Source: Halomonas sp. KG2
Lineage (GTDB): Bacteria; Pseudomonadota; Gammaproteobacteria; Pseudomonadales; Halomonadaceae
DNA length: 64,000 nucleotides
Assembly (NCBI GenBank): GCA_030440445.1
Contig: CP098528.1
Span: 2,046,001-2,110,000 of the forward strand
Direction: 5' to 3'
Shown: one piece after another, positions 63,180 through 64,000 of the stretch
How positions within the stretch are numbered: the stretch's first letter is position 1
Layout of the letters: each line of letters starts with the position of its first letter
Program-made: the position numbers and the translations under genes
The notes under the pieces: model-generated
The model's input: only the letters and a program-made list of their open reading frames with translations
What the model was told of the DNA's origin: nothing
Databases searched by the model: none

Positions 63180-63706
63180 TGTACAGTGATGGTTTCTCGC
63201 TCGTTTGGTCGGCTTACTAACAACCCGCATGACCACCGCGAGGCACTTCGCCAGCATGCTGCCAGAGCGGGTGAAAAATTACGTAAACAGGGAAGTGTCT
63301 CCAGTGCGGTGATGGTATTCGTGCGCACCAATTCGTTTCGACAAGATTTGCCGCAGTACAGTAATCGGGTGGTAGTGACATTAGATCCACCGACGGATGA
63401 TAGCCGCGAGTCGATTCACGCAGTCATTCAAGGGCTACGACAGCTATGGCGTAAGGGGTTCGCTGTGATGCCGCTCGACCTTTCTCCCAAAGCCAACTGA
63501 CACTAATGAAAACACCGAAAACTACAGCCGTAGCTAAACGCAGCGAGTGGCTAATGGCCACTGTAGATCAACTCAATCGCGAATTAGGCAGAGGGACGAT
63601 ACAGCTCGGATTACCCCCTGCAGGTAACGCCTGGGCATTACGCGTTAAACATCGCACCCCACGGTACACCACGCGTTGGGATGAGTCGGTGAACGTTAAG
63701 CTTTAA
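63180..63706 (+). pseudogene. umuC: Decayed 3' fragment of umuC (DNA polymerase V catalytic subunit)
   Basis: Two adjacent plus-strand frames encode the UmuC C-terminus. The first (to 63500) has VSRSFGRLT, REALRQHAARAGEKLRKQGS, VFVRTNSF and VTLDPPTDDSRE of the little-finger domain, then RKGFAVMPLDLSP, where relatives carry several more residues. The second frame (63506-63706) has LMATVDQLNRELGRGTIQLG and SPRYTTRWDE-like TPRYTTRWDE, the DUF4113 tail. A stop at 63177 closes the frame upstream, and the polymerase active-site half and umuD are missing. It is therefore a truncated, frameshifted relic. Confidence 0.8.
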
Positions 63707-63817
63707 TTTAAGCGACAAGGCTTCTAATGAAAAAAGCTCAGAATAATAAGCATATCTAATAATCTGGTGCTAAGGTGGTTTAGAAAATAGCCGTGCGTAA
63801 TCTATATGGAGAGCAGG

Positions 63818-64000
63818 ATGCCATCAGCCCAGCCATTGAACGAGGAGCTTTTAGAACGCATATTTGCATACCGTGCGTTTGATCTGCGTGATCACTTCCC
63901 ACAACCGTTGGAAACGTTTCGGCAGGCACTTGAGTGCTTACAAAGCGATGAATCTTACTTGCCGGACATGAGCGGTGAGATTGTGGCTTATCTTCGGGAT
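63818..64000 (+). CDS. Unidentified protein, 3'-truncated by the window end
   Basis: The frame starts at ATG 63818, six bases after GGAG, and stays open to the window end (61 codons): MPSAQPLNEELLERIFAYRA, then FDLRDHFPQPLETFRQALEC and so on. An in-frame ATG at 63806 overlaps the ribosome-binding site. The composition is protein-like and amphipathic, but I do not recognise the family. It is not dnaQ. Whether it is the first core gene past the island or another island gene cannot be told. Confidence 0.55.
   Translation, partial: MPSAQPLNEELLERIFAYRAFDLRDHFPQPLETFRQALECLQSDESYLPDMSGEIVAYLRD

Noticed and set aside
54700..64000. Searched by eye for flanking direct repeats, an integrase and a tRNA target for the accessory region.
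   Set aside because: No repeat pair, integrase or tRNA was seen; the right boundary may lie beyond the window.
63818..64000. Checked whether the terminal partial gene is the rest of dnaQ.
   Set aside because: It has its own start and ribosome-binding site and shows no exonuclease motif or resemblance to the epsilon subunit.

Overview
The window reads as the chromosome of a moderately GC-rich gammaproteobacterium. The protein sequences and gene order look most like Halomonas or a close relative in the Halomonadaceae; this is judged by eye from family resemblance, without a database search. No rRNA, tRNA, CRISPR array or intact insertion sequence was recognised.

Positions 1-54,700 are core genome. 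It begins with cytochrome-oxidase assembly genes (SURF1, a small membrane protein, heme A synthase), then a DUF2489 protein and an OmpA-type lipoprotein with calcium-binding repeats. Next are the translation cluster thrS-infC-rpmI-rplT and pheS-pheT-ihfA. After a flavodoxin comes the protein-quality-control cluster tig-clpP-clpX-lon-hupB-ppiD. Then lpxH-ppiB runs divergent to glnS-cysS. Transport and metabolism follow: an OsmF/YehWXY-type osmoprotectant ABC importer, a branched-chain 2-oxoacid dehydrogenase (E1 alpha, E1 beta, E2) and a large atypical protein kinase. On the minus strand lie an Mla/Pqi-like MCE lipid-transport operon and a SulP transporter. These are followed by a chemoreceptor with a C-terminal sensor, a RarD-type exporter, an omega-amidase, an RsuA-type pseudouridine synthase, the YejABEF peptide importer, mltD and gloB. 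The core part ends with a YafS-like methyltransferase and rnhA.

At about 54,700 the usual gammaproteobacterial order gloB-yafS-rnhA-dnaQ breaks. A ribosome-binding site, start codon and about four codons that fit dnaQ remain, then the sequence changes to an accessory region that runs at least to 63,700. It holds a three-gene module: an Xre-type regulator divergent from a winged-helix-like protein that is translationally coupled to an SF2 helicase. A perfect palindrome carrying -10 hexamers on both strands lies between the divergent genes. Next is a 1,524-residue protein with a PD-(D/E)XK-like N-terminus, a central P-loop NTPase and a long helical C-terminus, which is the architecture of antiviral STAND (Avs-like) defence proteins. 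The region also has an orphan DUF2384 antitoxin, a decayed umuC 3' end and several short unknown or broken reading frames. It looks like a defence island inserted at the rnhA/dnaQ junction; its right edge is not resolved before the window ends.

The most interesting targets are the STAND-nuclease gene, the Xre/winged-helix/helicase module with its palindrome, and the island junction in dnaQ. In the core, infC almost certainly starts at a non-canonical ATC codon, as expected for IF3 autoregulation, and there is a five-unit 13-bp tandem array in the yejA leader.
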